A stretch of 34,883 nucleotides of DNA, from contig JAUYKM010000018.1 of assembly GCA_030699125.1 (NCBI GenBank), positions 1 to 34,883 on the forward strand, read 5' to 3'. Made by a program: the position numbers and the translations under genes. The notes beneath the pieces are model-generated. The model saw only the letters and a program-made list of their open reading frames with translations, had not been told where the DNA came from and made no database searches. The DNA comes from Candidatus Daviesbacteria bacterium (GTDB lineage Bacteria; Patescibacteriota; Microgenomatia; Daviesbacterales; UBA10151). The stretch's first letter is position 1, and the number at the start of each line of letters is the position of its first letter. This document shows positions 8,291-15,375 of the stretch, one piece after another.

Positions 8291-8836
8291 TTAGCTTTCC
8301 TTTCTGAAAGGCATCCCCAAACTCTCTAAAAGTTTAAAACCCTCCTCACGAGTCTTGGCAGATGTGGTGATGGTTATTGCCAACCCCCTTACTTTATCTA
8401 CACTCTTATAATCAATCTCCGGAAAAATGGTCTGCTCTTTCAAACCGATATTTAAATTACCCTGACTGTCAAAAGATTTTTCCGATACTCCTTTAAAATC
8501 TCTCACTTTGGGTAAGACGATACTAATTAGTTTATCCAAAAAATCATACATCCTCTCTCCTCTTAAGGTCATCATCATGCCTATTGGCTGACCCTGACTC
8601 ACTTTAAAAGATGCCACCGATTTTTTGGCATATGTCACCTGAGGTTTCTGGCCCGATAATTGGGATAAATAAACCTTAGCTTTATCTAATATACCCTGAT
8701 CATCTTTGGCATCTCCCAATCCTATACTGATTACAATCTTTTCCACAAAAGGTACAGCCATCATGTTTTTTAGACCCAATTCCTCTCGTAATTTTCCTTT
8801 TACTTCCTTAATATATTTATCTTTCAGTCTGCTCAT
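8291..8836 (-). CDS. rplE: 50S ribosomal protein L5
   Basis: L5 binds 5S rRNA and contacts the P-site tRNA from the central protuberance. The 181-residue protein has [20 protein letters not shown] at the start. [19 protein letters not shown] (about 29-47) and the basic loop block [20 protein letters not shown] (about 73-92) follow. [20 protein letters not shown] is the conserved C-terminal block. It lies 2 nt after rplX and one nt before rpsZ. Confidence 0.97.
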   Translation of the reverse strand: MSRLKDKYIKEVKGKLREELGLKNMMAVPFVEKIVISIGLGDAKDDQGILDKAKVYLSQLSGQKPQVTYAKKSVASFKVSQGQPIGMMMTLRGERMYDFLDKLISIVLPKVRDFKGVSEKSFDSQGNLNIGLKEQTIFPEIDYKSVDKVRGLAITITTSAKTREEGFKLLESLGMPFRKES

Positions 8837-8838
8837 TT

Positions 8839-9144
8839 TTAAATAATCTCCTTCTTACATTTTTTGCAAATTCTTACCTTTATATTTCCACTAATCTTAA
8901 ATCCCACTCGTGTTACTTTATGACAATTCGGACAGATCAAGGCCACATTAGAAATATTCATAGGTTTAGGAAGATCAATGATTCCCCCTTCAATATCTCT
9001 GTATTTTTTAACATGTCTTTTATAAACATTAGCCCCCTCCACAAACAATTTCTTTTGTTTTCCCAATACATACGCCACTTTAGCCTCCTTACCTCGATCT
9101 TTTCCTAATAAAATTTTGACTTTGTCACCTTTTTTAATCTTCAT
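8839..9144 (-). CDS. rplX: 50S ribosomal protein L24, zinc-ribbon form
   Basis: L24 initiates 50S assembly by binding the 5' part of 23S rRNA. The N-terminal KOW domain reads [20 protein letters not shown]. The C-terminal half carries ICPNCHKVTRVGF and then ICKKCKKEII, two CxxC pairs that should bind zinc; enterobacterial L24 lacks them. The start is fixed by AGGAGG at 9152-9157, which lies 7 nt before the ATG at 9144 but only one nt before the alternative ATG at 9150. With this start the gene has 101 residues and overlaps the rplN stop in a TAATG junction. Confidence 0.95.
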   Translation of the reverse strand: MKIKKGDKVKILLGKDRGKEAKVAYVLGKQKKLFVEGANVYKRHVKKYRDIEGGIIDLPKPMNISNVALICPNCHKVTRVGFKISGNIKVRICKKCKKEII

Positions 9145-9512
9145 TACCATACCTCCTGGGCAAGCGAAATAATCTTTGAATACCCCACGTCTCTAACCTC
9201 CCTAGCTATCGGCCCAAAGATTCTGGTAGCTCTTAGGTTTCCATCATTATCCAAAATCACGGCTGCATTATCATCAAATTTAATATAAGAACCATCATCC
9301 CTTCTCAACTCCTTTTTGGTTCTGACAATTACAGCTTTAACAATTTCATGTTTTTTGACCTGACCATTTGGATCAGCTACTTTAACTACTGCCACTACCA
9401 ACTCTCCCAGTTTAGCCTTACGTTTACCAGAACCTCCCAAAGGTTGAATTACCTGTAGGATTTTTGCTCCGCTATTGTCTGCTACCACCAATCTGCTTCT
9501 ATGTTGAACCAT
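9144..9512 (-). CDS. rplN: 50S ribosomal protein L14
   Basis: L14 forms inter-subunit bridges with 16S rRNA and binds RsfS in other bacteria. The 122-residue product is the usual length. It starts [20 protein letters not shown] and carries the signature [40 protein letters not shown] and [19 protein letters not shown] form the C-terminal part. It follows rpsQ after 17 nt that contain the end of an ATCAGCT tandem repeat, and it overlaps rplX by one nt. Confidence 0.97.
   Translation of the reverse strand: MVQHRSRLVVADNSGAKILQVIQPLGGSGKRKAKLGELVVAVVKVADPNGQVKKHEIVKAVIVRTKKELRRDDGSYIKFDDNAAVILDNDGNLRATRIFGPIAREVRDVGYSKIISLAQEVW
9152..9157 (-). promoter_or_regulatory. Perfect Shine-Dalgarno site deciding the rplX start
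   Basis: AGGAGG on the minus strand lies inside the end of rplN. Its 7-nt spacing to the ATG at 9144 selects that start over the ATG at 9150. It also shows that the organism uses a standard anti-Shine-Dalgarno sequence. Confidence 0.75.
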
Positions 9513-9521
9513 TATTTAGTC

Positions 9522-9540
9522 ATCAGCTATCAGCTATCAG
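9522..9540. repeat. ATCAGCT tandem repeat at the rpsQ end
   Basis: Plus-strand ATCAGCT is repeated 2.7 times across the rpsQ stop and the rpsQ-rplN gap. The rpsQ TGA (9530-9532) lies inside it, so the repeat forms the last codons (S-D-S) of S17. It resembles the AACTGAT-type repeat in the L29 tail. Confidence 0.7.
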
Positions 9541-9925
9541 ACTCTCCTCTCTTTTTTCTTGGCCTTTTTTGTTTTTCTTCTATTTTATCTGCTAGCTGAG
9601 GACTGTTAACTGTAGACTCTTTCTGCTTTTTCTTCTCCGGCATTACTTCTTCAACTACTCTTTTGGCCTCCTCTTTTAACTTCTCCGCAGTTAACTCTTC
9701 CAAGTTTTTACCCACCACTTTAATAATTTTGAAATGTTTCTTTTTTGAAACTGGTCTTATTTTGAGAATTTCCACTATATCTCCTATCTTTACTCCAATT
9801 GAATCATCCACCAGATACTTTTTACTTCTGATAAAACTTTTTTTATACAAAGGATGGACAGCCTTTCTTTCCACTAAAACTGTGGCAGTATTTTTTAATT
9901 TGGTGGAAACTATTCTACCGATCAT
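9530..9925 (-). CDS. rpsQ: 30S ribosomal protein S17 with long C-terminal tail
   Basis: S17 is a primary 16S rRNA binder in the 30S body. Residues 1-75 form the OB-fold with IGRIVSTKLKNTATVLVERK, HPLYKKSFIRSKKYLVDD and GDIVEILKIRPVSKKKHFKI. The usual protein ends near residue 85; here about 46 further residues follow, rich in Glu and Lys, including STVNSPQLADK and KRPRKKRGESDS. Part of that tail is encoded by short repeats (9591-9619 and 9522-9540), so the extension seems to have grown from repeat DNA. The ATG overlaps the rpmC stop by 4 nt. Confidence 0.94.
   Translation of the reverse strand: MIGRIVSTKLKNTATVLVERKAVHPLYKKSFIRSKKYLVDDSIGVKIGDIVEILKIRPVSKKKHFKIIKVVGKNLEELTAEKLKEEAKRVVEEVMPEKKKQKESTVNSPQLADKIEEKQKRPRKKRGESDS
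9591..9619. repeat. Degenerate CTGTTAACTG repeat inside rpsQ tail
   Basis: The stretch contains GCTAGCTGAGGACTGTTAAC and then TGTAGACT, a mosaic of short CAGTTA/CAGCTA words like those in the rpmC tail and at the rpsQ stop. It encodes STVNSPQLA in S17. The assignment to the same repeat class is by eye. Confidence 0.5.
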
Positions 9926-10218
9926 TTCTTACCTCCGGTTTTTCTGGCATCTGTTTTCTGTTTATCAGATTGACTAACAACTGATGAACTTTTATCCGAC
10001 AACTGATTACTGAAAACTGATAACTGCTCTTTTTGCTTTATCACAGTCAACACCTGGGCCAAATCTTTTTTCTTTTTGTGAATCATCTTCGTATCCTTCA
10101 TTTTCTTCATATTTTTATCCAAAGTTAAATCAGCAATTTCTTTTTCCAACCTTTTTGCTCTTACTTGCAATTCCTTAATATCTAATTTTTTTATTTCTGT
10201 CATTTCTGTTTTTTTCAT
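9922..10218 (-). CDS. rpmC: 50S ribosomal protein L29 with long C-terminal tail
   Basis: L29 is a two-helix protein at the tunnel exit, near the docking site of trigger factor and SRP. Residues 7-64 carry the family pattern (KKLDIKELQVRAKRLEKEIA, then KKKDLAQVLTVIKQK). Normal L29 ends there at about 65 residues; this one has 98. The tail, about 66-98, reads LSVFSNQLSDKSSSVVSQSD plus a basic end and is encoded by CAGTTATCAG-type repeats. The ATG at 10218 has GAGAGAGG 9 nt upstream. It is 2 nt after rplP and overlaps rpsQ by 4 nt. Confidence 0.92.
   Translation of the reverse strand: MKKTEMTEIKKLDIKELQVRAKRLEKEIADLTLDKNMKKMKDTKMIHKKKKDLAQVLTVIKQKEQLSVFSNQLSDKSSSVVSQSDKQKTDARKTGGKK
9963..10027. 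repeat. AACTGAT/CAGTTATCAG mini-repeat cluster inside rpmC
   Basis: The plus strand shows AACAACTGATGAAC, CGACAACTGATTACTG and AAAACTGATAACTGCTC, at least four copies of an AACTGAT-like word within 65 nt. All of it is open in the rpmC frame and makes the tail of L29. Such AACTGATAACTG words are common dispersed repeats in several bacterial groups. Confidence 0.7.
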
Positions 10219-10220
10219 TT

Positions 10221-10637
10221 TTATGAACCTCTCTCTACTAATCTGGTGTCAATCGGCAGCTTATGAGAAGCCAACCTTAACGCCTCATAGGCAATTTCTT
10301 TTGTTACAGCTCCCATTTCAAAAATCAGCTGGCCTGGTTTAACTACCGCCACATACCCCTCCACATCACCTTTACCCGAGCCCATTCTAGATTCGGCAGG
10401 ATGCTTGGTAACTGGCTTACTGGGGAAAACTCTAATCCAGATACGTCCCCCTCTTTGGGTATAGTGGGCCATGGCCCGTCTGGCTGCCTCCAGTTGTCTG
10501 GAGGATAACCATCCGGCCTGCATCGCTTTTAAACCAAAGTTTCCAAAAGATAAAACATTACCCCTGGTGGCAACACCACCTCTTTTACCTCTAAATGCTT
10601 TTCTATATTTTGTCCTTCTAGGAGCTAATAAAGCCAT
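10221..10637 (-). CDS. rplP: 50S ribosomal protein L16
   Basis: L16 helps shape the A-site tRNA corridor of the 50S subunit. The start at ATG 10635-10637 gives [20 protein letters not shown], the family N-terminus, and 138 residues. [20 protein letters not shown] and [20 protein letters not shown] are diagnostic. Ten codons upstream lie in rpsC and are not conserved. The TAATG junction with rpsC (1-nt overlap) supports coupled translation. Confidence 0.96.
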   Translation of the reverse strand: MALLAPRRTKYRKAFRGKRGGVATRGNVLSFGNFGLKAMQAGWLSSRQLEAARRAMAHYTQRGGRIWIRVFPSKPVTKHPAESRMGSGKGDVEGYVAVVKPGQLIFEMGAVTKEIAYEALRLASHKLPIDTRLVERGS

Positions 10638-11278
10638 TAAATTTCCACCTCTCCTTTGTTTATCCAAACTTTCACGCCCACATATCCTGATTTAGTCAAA
10701 GCCGGATATGATGCAAAATCAATATCTGCTCTCAAAGTATGGAGCGGCATGGTGCCGGAAGCTTTCCACTCTCTTCTGGCAATTTCTGCACCGCCGATTC
10801 TCCCGGACAAAACTACCTTCACTCCTTTACCGCCTGCCCTCATAACCCTATCTATTACCTGATTCATCACTCTTTGGGCAGGTAATCTTCTTATCAATTG
10901 TTCAGCCACAGATTGTGCCACAAGATAAGCAGATAGATCTTGAGATTTTATTTCCATGGGCACAATTTCCAAACTATTTTCATCTTTGGTGGCCAGCTCT
11001 TTCATCAGATATTTTTTAAGCTCAATCAAACCGGTCCCGCCTCGGCCGATTAATACTCCCGGTCTGGATACAAAAATCATAATTTTTAATTTATTAATAG
11101 CTCTCTCGATTTCAATAGCAGAAATTCCTGCTGGTCTTAATTTCTTTAACAGCAGTTGTCTAATCTTTAAATCTTCCTTAATAAATTCTTGATATTTTAA
11201 GCCACTGGCATACCAGCGGGATTGCCAAGGAGTACCAATTCCAAGCCTAAAACCAACCGGATTGATCTTCTGTCCCAT
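10637..11278 (-). CDS. rpsC: 30S ribosomal protein S3
   Basis: S3 lines the mRNA entry channel and has helicase-like activity with S4 and S5. The 213-residue protein begins MGQKINPVGFRLGI. The KH domain carries VSRPGVLIGRGGTGLIEL (GxxG-like loop GRGG, about 83-86). The C-terminal domain includes GRIGGAEIARREW, DIDFASYPALTKSGYVGVKV and the final WINKGE. The ATG at 11278 overlaps the rplV TGA by one nt; a GTG one codon upstream is possible. It ends in the TAATG junction with rplP. Confidence 0.97.
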   Translation of the reverse strand: MGQKINPVGFRLGIGTPWQSRWYASGLKYQEFIKEDLKIRQLLLKKLRPAGISAIEIERAINKLKIMIFVSRPGVLIGRGGTGLIELKKYLMKELATKDENSLEIVPMEIKSQDLSAYLVAQSVAEQLIRRLPAQRVMNQVIDRVMRAGGKGVKVVLSGRIGGAEIARREWKASGTMPLHTLRADIDFASYPALTKSGYVGVKVWINKGEVEI

Positions 11279-11616
11279 CACTTACCCCCCTCATCACTTA
11301 GCACTATTTTAATATGGCTCATTCTTTTTGCATAAGGCTTAATTCTTCCTCTGGTACCTGCCCTAAATCTTTTCATCTTCATACTCTCATTAATTTCTAA
11401 ACTCTTTACATTGATATTTTGAAGATCCATCCCCTTTTGTTTGGCATTTGCCAAAGCAGTCTTTAGAGCATATTGCAGAGTTTGAGCTGATGCTTTAGGG
11501 GTAATAGCCAAAATATCGATAGCCTCCTCAGGCTTCATTTTTCTGACCATATCAGCTATCAGTCTCAATTTTCGAGGGCTGGCATGTATAAATTTTTGTA
11601 TGTGCATTGATTCCAT
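11278..11616 (-). CDS. rplV: 50S ribosomal protein L22
   Basis: L22 spans the 50S subunit, and its beta-hairpin lines the exit tunnel. The 112-residue product contains ASPRKLRLIADMVRKMKPEE (about 12-31) and ALKTALANAKQKGMDLQNI. The tunnel hairpin region reads KRFRAGTRGRIKPYAKRMSH (about 83-102). The family consensus is almost fully preserved. The start at 11616 is 3 nt after rpsS; an ATG three codons in is an alternative. Confidence 0.96.
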   Translation of the reverse strand: MESMHIQKFIHASPRKLRLIADMVRKMKPEEAIDILAITPKASAQTLQYALKTALANAKQKGMDLQNINVKSLEINESMKMKRFRAGTRGRIKPYAKRMSHIKIVLSDEGGK

Positions 11617-11619
11617 ATT

Positions 11620-11904
11620 TTAAGTCTTTTCCAAAGTTCGTTTTGTAACTGTACCATGCCCATGAAACTTCCTAGTGGGGGCAAATTCACCCAAACGATG
11701 ACCTACCATAGACTCAGAGACATAAACAGATATAAAATTTTTCCCCTGATGAACCAAAAAAGTATATCCCACAAACTCAGGCGGGATCTGACAACGTCTG
11801 GCCCAAGTTTTAATAGGGGTTTTTGCTCCACCTGCCTTTTGAGCTTGCACTTTCTTCATTAATTTCTCATCAATATATGGTCCTTTTTTAGTTGATCTAG
11901 ACAT
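11620..11904 (-). CDS. rpsS: 30S ribosomal protein S19
   Basis: S19 pairs with S13 in the 30S head. The 94-residue protein starts [19 protein letters not shown], has [20 protein letters not shown], and carries the highly conserved [18 protein letters not shown]. Its length and sequence are standard. It lies 3 nt after rplB and 3 nt before rplV. Confidence 0.97.
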   Translation of the reverse strand: MSRSTKKGPYIDEKLMKKVQAQKAGGAKTPIKTWARRCQIPPEFVGYTFLVHQGKNFISVYVSESMVGHRLGEFAPTRKFHGHGTVTKRTLEKT

Positions 11905-11907
11905 ACT

Positions 11908-12648
11908 TTATTTCCTCCTGCTTAATATATATTTATTGGTCCATTTTTTCCTATTTCTGGTAATACCTACAGCCGGTTTGCCATATTTAGTCATGGGTTT
12001 TTTCCTACCAATGCCTGATCTGCCTTCACCGCCACCATGCGGGTGAGAGTGAGGATCTTGAGCCACTCCTCTAACTGTCGGCCTAACTCCCATATGACGC
12101 ACTCTCCCGGCTTTTCCCAAAAACCTTTGCTTCATATCTTCATTGCCTAAACTGCCAATGGTGGCCATGGATTTTAGAGGCACCATCCTGATCTCACCGG
12201 AGGGCATTTTTAAATGAGCAAATCCTCCTTCTTTAGCGAGGATCTGTATGGATACACCAGCACTTCTTCCCAAAACTCCGCCCTTTCCTGGCATCATTTC
12301 TACATTATGCACTAGAGTGCCGATAGTTAAATTCTTAAGCTGCATGGCGTTACCTGGTTTTACTTCCACTTTTTCCCCAGAGATCAGTTTATCTCCCTTT
12401 TTAAGCTGGGCGGGAGCAAGGATATATCGGTATTCACCATCCTCGTATTTCACTAAAGCAATTGAGACATTTCTATTGGGATCATACTCTATTCCTACTA
12501 CCTCGGCCTCTATGCCATATTTTTCTCTCTTAAAATCAATTTCCCGATAATATCTTTTATGCCTACCTCCCTGACCACGCACAGTTACTTGACCAAGAGA
12601 CCTGCCGGAATGTTTCTTCAATATTGTCTTCAATCGTTTTTGATCCAT
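11908..12648 (-). CDS. rplB: 50S ribosomal protein L2, short N-terminus
   Basis: L2 is needed for subunit joining and supports the peptidyl transferase centre. The body is typical: IEYDPNRNVSIALVKYEDGE, GNAMQLKNLTIGTLVHNVEM, GKGGVLGRSAGVSIQILA, and VRPTVRGVAQDPHSHPHGGG with the catalytic-area His. The protein is 246 residues against about 275 usually. It starts at the segment equal to about residue 33 of E. coli L2, so the initial KPTSPGRR strand and following arm are absent. The start is 4 nt after rplW, leaving no room for a longer N-terminus without overlap. Confidence 0.95.
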   Translation of the reverse strand: MDQKRLKTILKKHSGRSLGQVTVRGQGGRHKRYYREIDFKREKYGIEAEVVGIEYDPNRNVSIALVKYEDGEYRYILAPAQLKKGDKLISGEKVEVKPGNAMQLKNLTIGTLVHNVEMMPGKGGVLGRSAGVSIQILAKEGGFAHLKMPSGEIRMVPLKSMATIGSLGNEDMKQRFLGKAGRVRHMGVRPTVRGVAQDPHSHPHGGGEGRSGIGRKKPMTKYGKPAVGITRNRKKWTNKYILSRRK

Positions 12649-12652
12649 ATTT

Positions 12653-13087
12653 TTACTTTCCAGTGATTACCTTTCTCTGAGTAGTAGGAGCAGCTCCCAC
12701 AGCAGTTTTTTCCACCTTTACTTTAGTCCTACCCAATAAATCTTTCTTTTCTTTTAACTTCACACCTTCACCCTCAGCTGTGGTAACTGTCACCTCTTCC
12801 TCCTTTGGTGTTTCAAAAAGAGCAATTTTATCACCTTTTTTAAGTTGCACTAAGACCTTTTTATATCCTTTGGTTCTATATTTTCTTCTGACCATCCTTC
12901 TTTGTTGTTTAGTTTCACCTTTTACGTTGATTGATTTCACATCTAATACTTTTACTCCAAATTTTTGGGCAACTTCCTTTGCTACTTGTGGCTTGGTTAC
13001 CCATTTATTCACCTCAAAAGCATATAGTCCACTTTGGGCCAGTTTCATGCTTTTCTCAGTAATAATTGGTCTTTTTAAAATAATCAT
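12653..13087 (-). CDS. rplW: 50S ribosomal protein L23 with long tail
   Basis: L23 lies at the tunnel exit and is the docking site for trigger factor and SRP. Residues 1-90 hold the fold: IILKRPIITEKSMKLAQSGL, KPQVAKEVAQKFGVKVLDVK, VKGETKQQRRMVRRKYRTKG and YKKVLVQLKKGDKIALF. A tail of about 50 residues, Lys/Glu/Thr-rich (about 95-144), follows. It starts in a 4-nt ATGA overlap with rplD and ends 4 nt before rplB. Confidence 0.94.
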   Translation of the reverse strand: MIILKRPIITEKSMKLAQSGLYAFEVNKWVTKPQVAKEVAQKFGVKVLDVKSINVKGETKQQRRMVRRKYRTKGYKKVLVQLKKGDKIALFETPKEEEVTVTTAEGEGVKLKEKKDLLGRTKVKVEKTAVGAAPTTQRKVITGK

Positions 13088-13824
13088 TTTCTTAATATCC
13101 CAACTGCTTCTTTAGTAATAATCAATTTGTCGTGTTTTAAAATCTCATATGCATTAATCAAATTAGCAGGTAAAATAGCCACATTCTCAATATTTCTGAC
13201 GGCACGAACTAAATTATCTTTTTTATCTTCAGTCACAATTAAGGCACTTTTTATCTTTTTTTCCTTACCTGCCATTTTTTCCAAAAAATTGGCAACTTCT
13301 TTTGTTTTGCCTGTTGCCTTTTCCAAACCGCTTATGCCAGATATATTTTTATCTGTCATTTTTGATGAAAGGGCAGAAATAAGAGCTGCTCTTCTTATTT
13401 TTTTAGGCAAATTTAATATTGTCTTTCTGGGCTTTGGACCGAAAGCTATGCCTCCTCCTACAAAGATGGGGGCAGTAATAGCACCGTGCCTGGCTCGTCC
13501 CATACCTTTCTGTCTATAAATTTTGGCAGTAGAACCTCTCACTTCTCCTCTTTTCTTGGTTGACCCATAATGTCCCGTCCTATTTGTCAGGTAGACTCTC
13601 ATGGCCTGAGAAAGTAGTTTCTTATTAACTTCTTGTCCAAAAATTTCTTTTGGTAAAATCATCGTACCCGCAGCTCTTCCGGTTAGGGAATAGACTGGAA
13701 CAGATAAACCACTAGTTTTTGCAGTGACTGGCTTTGTAACCTTTTTTTCACTTTTCACCTTTAACTTTGTCGCCTCTGGCGAACCTCGCCTTTGGCGGGA
13801 ACTTTGAACTTTCTTAACTGGCAT
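13084..13824 (-). CDS. rplD: 50S ribosomal protein L4 with repeat-derived N-terminus
   Basis: L4 lines the exit tunnel and in E. coli also represses the S10 operon by promoting termination in its leader. The fold starts near residue 41 (LSVPVYSLTGRAAGTMILPK). The tunnel loop region reads GSTKKRGEVRGSTAKIYRQK and GMGRARHGAITAPIFVGGGI. The C-terminal domain ends KHDKLIITKEAVGILRK. The first 40 residues (including SSRQRRGSPEATKLKVKSEK) are extra and coincide with a palindromic repeat at 13771-13799. The ATG overlaps rplC by 11 nt and the stop overlaps rplW by 4 nt. Confidence 0.94.
   Translation of the reverse strand: MPVKKVQSSRQRRGSPEATKLKVKSEKKVTKPVTAKTSGLSVPVYSLTGRAAGTMILPKEIFGQEVNKKLLSQAMRVYLTNRTGHYGSTKKRGEVRGSTAKIYRQKGMGRARHGAITAPIFVGGGIAFGPKPRKTILNLPKKIRRAALISALSSKMTDKNISGISGLEKATGKTKEVANFLEKMAGKEKKIKSALIVTEDKKDNLVRAVRNIENVAILPANLINAYEILKHDKLIITKEAVGILRK
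13771..13799. repeat. Twin CGCC-GGCG hairpin repeat inside rplD
   Basis: Two small palindromes, CGCCTCTGGCG (13771-13781) and CGCCTTTGGCG (13787-13797), lie in tandem 5 nt apart. The stretch is much more GC-rich than its AT-rich flanks, which contain AAAGTT and AAAAGTG words. It is read in frame as part of the extra N-terminus of L4. Confidence 0.65.
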
Positions 13825-14593
13825 CTTTTACCTCCTTATTTGGTGTCTCAGTTACTCCAACTTTAACAATATCAGCTTGTTCTGACTTTACACTCTCCAC
13901 TTTCCCCTCTTCACTTTCATCAATCTTTTCTTCTGGTGGAGGAGTATAACCTTTAATCCTGCCCAACTTTGTCACCATCACCAAGCCGCCGGCTATTCCG
14001 GGCACAGCTCCTTTAATTGTTAAGAGATTTTTTTCCTTATCAATACTAACTACTTCCAAACCCGTAGTGGATACTTGTACATTACCCATATGACCGGCCA
14101 TTTTTTTACCTTTATAAACTCTGCCTGGAGTTGTACCGGAACCAATAGCGCCGGGAGCGCGATGCCTGTCTGATTGGCCATGAGTTTTGGGACCGCCATG
14201 AAAGCCCCAACGTCTTACTCCACCCTGGAAACCCTTACCCTTAGATATACCAGTAACCTTCACCTCGTCACCAATAGAAAAAACCTGGTCCAACTTTACT
14301 TGTTGTCCAGGTTTTAGATCTCCCAAATCTTCCTTATCATCTCTAATCTCCCTAAACCATCTAATGGGTTGATCTATTCCTATCTTTTTTCCCAGTCCAA
14401 GTTGCGGTTTCTTAACTGATTTCTTTGTTCCATATCCCAACTGCACTGAGTTATACCCATCTTTTCCTACCTCAGATTTTATTTGGGTTATTACACTTGG
14501 TTTTATCTCCACTACGGTTGCTCCCACACGTCTTCCGCGGGAGTCATAAGTTGATGTCATGCCATTTTTAGTTCCCAGCAATGTGTTTATCAT
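13814..14593 (-). CDS. rplC: 50S ribosomal protein L3 with acidic tail
   Basis: L3 is an early assembly protein reaching the peptidyl transferase centre. Diagnostic blocks are LLGTKNGMTSTYDSRGRRVG, KGKGFQGGVRRWGFHGGPKT and GRVYKGKKMAGHMGNVQVST. The core ends near residue 215. About 45 additional residues, rich in Glu, Val and Lys, follow (total 259). The ATG has no Shine-Dalgarno match; its leader carries a terminator-like hairpin 22 nt upstream and a promoter about 150 nt upstream. rpsJ, usually adjacent, is separated from it by a 64-codon gene. Confidence 0.95.
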   Translation of the reverse strand: MINTLLGTKNGMTSTYDSRGRRVGATVVEIKPSVITQIKSEVGKDGYNSVQLGYGTKKSVKKPQLGLGKKIGIDQPIRWFREIRDDKEDLGDLKPGQQVKLDQVFSIGDEVKVTGISKGKGFQGGVRRWGFHGGPKTHGQSDRHRAPGAIGSGTTPGRVYKGKKMAGHMGNVQVSTTGLEVVSIDKEKNLLTIKGAVPGIAGGLVMVTKLGRIKGYTPPPEEKIDESEEGKVESVKSEQADIVKVGVTETPNKEVKDAS

Positions 14594-14614
14594 AATTTTG
14601 TATTTTTTTGCATT

Positions 14615-14649
14615 AAAAAGAGTGAGGCCTTTTTACAGGACGCTCACTC
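14615..14649 (-). terminator. Terminator-like hairpin in the rplC leader (putative attenuator)
   Basis: On the minus strand GAGTGAG (14643-14649) and CTCACTC (14620-14626) form a 7-bp stem. A further CCT/AGG pair can form inside, and TTTTT follows (14615-14619). It lies 22 nt before the rplC ATG and downstream of the predicted rplC promoter. It could therefore stop transcripts that start at that promoter, as an attenuator would. Confidence 0.55.
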
Positions 14650-14702
14650 AGTATCTCGCCTAGATTCGCCGTATCCAGCGGACGCGCGATCTACTGAAAT
14701 TT

Positions 14703-14722
14703 AGGTTAAAATCTATTAACCT
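14703..14722 (-). other. Second hairpin in the rplC leader
   Basis: AGGTTAA and TTAACCT form a 7-bp stem with a 6-nt loop near the 5' end of the predicted leader. Between it and the terminator-like stem lies a GC-rich stretch (about 14650-14697) with short self-complementary words (CAGTA/TACTG). The leader could fold into alternatives. No known leader family was recognised. Confidence 0.4.
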
Positions 14723-14741
14723 GAACTAATCATGTAAGGGA

Positions 14742-14771
14742 ATTGTAACACAAGCTTGAATTCAAATGCAA
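14742..14771 (-). promoter_or_regulatory. Predicted promoter of rplC superoperon
   Basis: Minus-strand TTGCAT (14766-14771) and TACAAT (14742-14747) are spaced 18 nt, with TGTG just before the -10 box. The predicted start near 14735 gives a leader of about 140 nt. The box pair and the TGTG element resemble the tuf promoter. Confidence 0.6.
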
Positions 14772-14790
14772 GCTTTGGGGAAGAGGTATT

Positions 14791-14985
14791 TTAACCTCTA
14801 ATTTTTGCCATTAATTGAGCTCTATACACAGTTTTACTAGGATCTGGCAAAGCTATATTTTTAGGTAATAAGTTCAACTGTCTATCAACATCTTCAACAC
14901 CAGTTATAGGACTAATCTTTCCAGTCGCAATTTGTCTTTTAATCCTTGCGGATTGATTTTCATTTCCATTACGTTCTTCACTCAT
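14791..14985 (-). CDS. Hypothetical 64-aa protein between rpsJ and rplC
   Basis: Not recognised. The start is placed at ATG 14983-14985 (MSEERNGNENQSARIKRQIA), because a promoter with TATAAT ends exactly 6 nt before it; an upstream ATG would lie above that promoter. The 64-residue product is basic and polar, has no membrane segment or cysteine, and contains short motifs ISPITGVEDVDRQL and LPDPSKTVYRAQLM. It splits the usual rpsJ-rplC pair. With its own promoter it may be expressed apart from the ribosomal genes. It ends about 20 nt before the -35 box of rplC. Function unknown. Confidence 0.6.
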   Translation of the reverse strand: MSEERNGNENQSARIKRQIATGKISPITGVEDVDRQLNLLPKNIALPDPSKTVYRAQLMAKIRG

Positions 14986-14991
14986 ATAAAA

Positions 14992-15020
14992 ATTATACCA
15001 GATCTTACTTAAAATTTCAA
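14992..15020 (-). promoter_or_regulatory. Predicted leaderless promoter of the 64-aa gene
   Basis: Minus-strand TTGAAA (15015-15020) and a perfect TATAAT (14992-14997) are spaced 17 nt. Six nt separate the -10 box from the ATG, so transcription should begin at or next to the A of the start codon. Confidence 0.65.
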
Positions 15021-15058
15021 CTATTATAGGGTACAACTTTCGAGGTGAAGTATCGAAA

Positions 15059-15367
15059 TTACATTTTTACTTCAATATCAACTCCGGCAGGGATTTCTAA
15101 ATGCATCAGGGAATCTATGGTTTTTTGGGTAGGTTCTATAATATCTACCATTCTTTTATGAGTTCTTATTTCAAAAGCTTCCTGGGAATCTTTATCTGTA
15201 TGTGGGGAACGAAGAACTGTAATTCTCTCAATTTTGGTAGGTAGGGGAATTGGGCCAACAATTTTAGCACCGGTTCGAAGGGCGGTATCCAATAAAATCT
15301 CACAGGTACTATCTAGTACTCTGTGATCATAACTTTTTAGTTTTACGCGGATGCGTCCACTTGGCAT
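15059..15367 (-). CDS. rpsJ: 30S ribosomal protein S10
   Basis: S10 belongs to the 30S head and, as NusE, to antitermination complexes with NusB. The 102-residue sequence is standard: [40 protein letters not shown] and [20 protein letters not shown]. It follows tuf after 105 nt, which hold a long imperfect stem. No Shine-Dalgarno match precedes the ATG; the nearest bases are a run of A. Here rpsJ closes the str-like group and is separated from rplC by the 64-aa gene and two promoters. Confidence 0.97.
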   Translation of the reverse strand: MPSGRIRVKLKSYDHRVLDSTCEILLDTALRTGAKIVGPIPLPTKIERITVLRSPHTDKDSQEAFEIRTHKRMVDIIEPTQKTIDSLMHLEIPAGVDIEVKM

Positions 15368-15375
15368 ATTTTTTC

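Noticed and set aside
9522-10027. CRISPR array from the short repeats in rpsQ and rpmC
   Set aside because: The repeat words are 7-10 nt, irregular, in frame and without equal spacers.
14594-14790. Possible tRNA in the rplC leader because of the GC-rich block
   Set aside because: No T-loop GTTCRANYC, no acceptor pairing of 7 bp, and no cloverleaf could be drawn.
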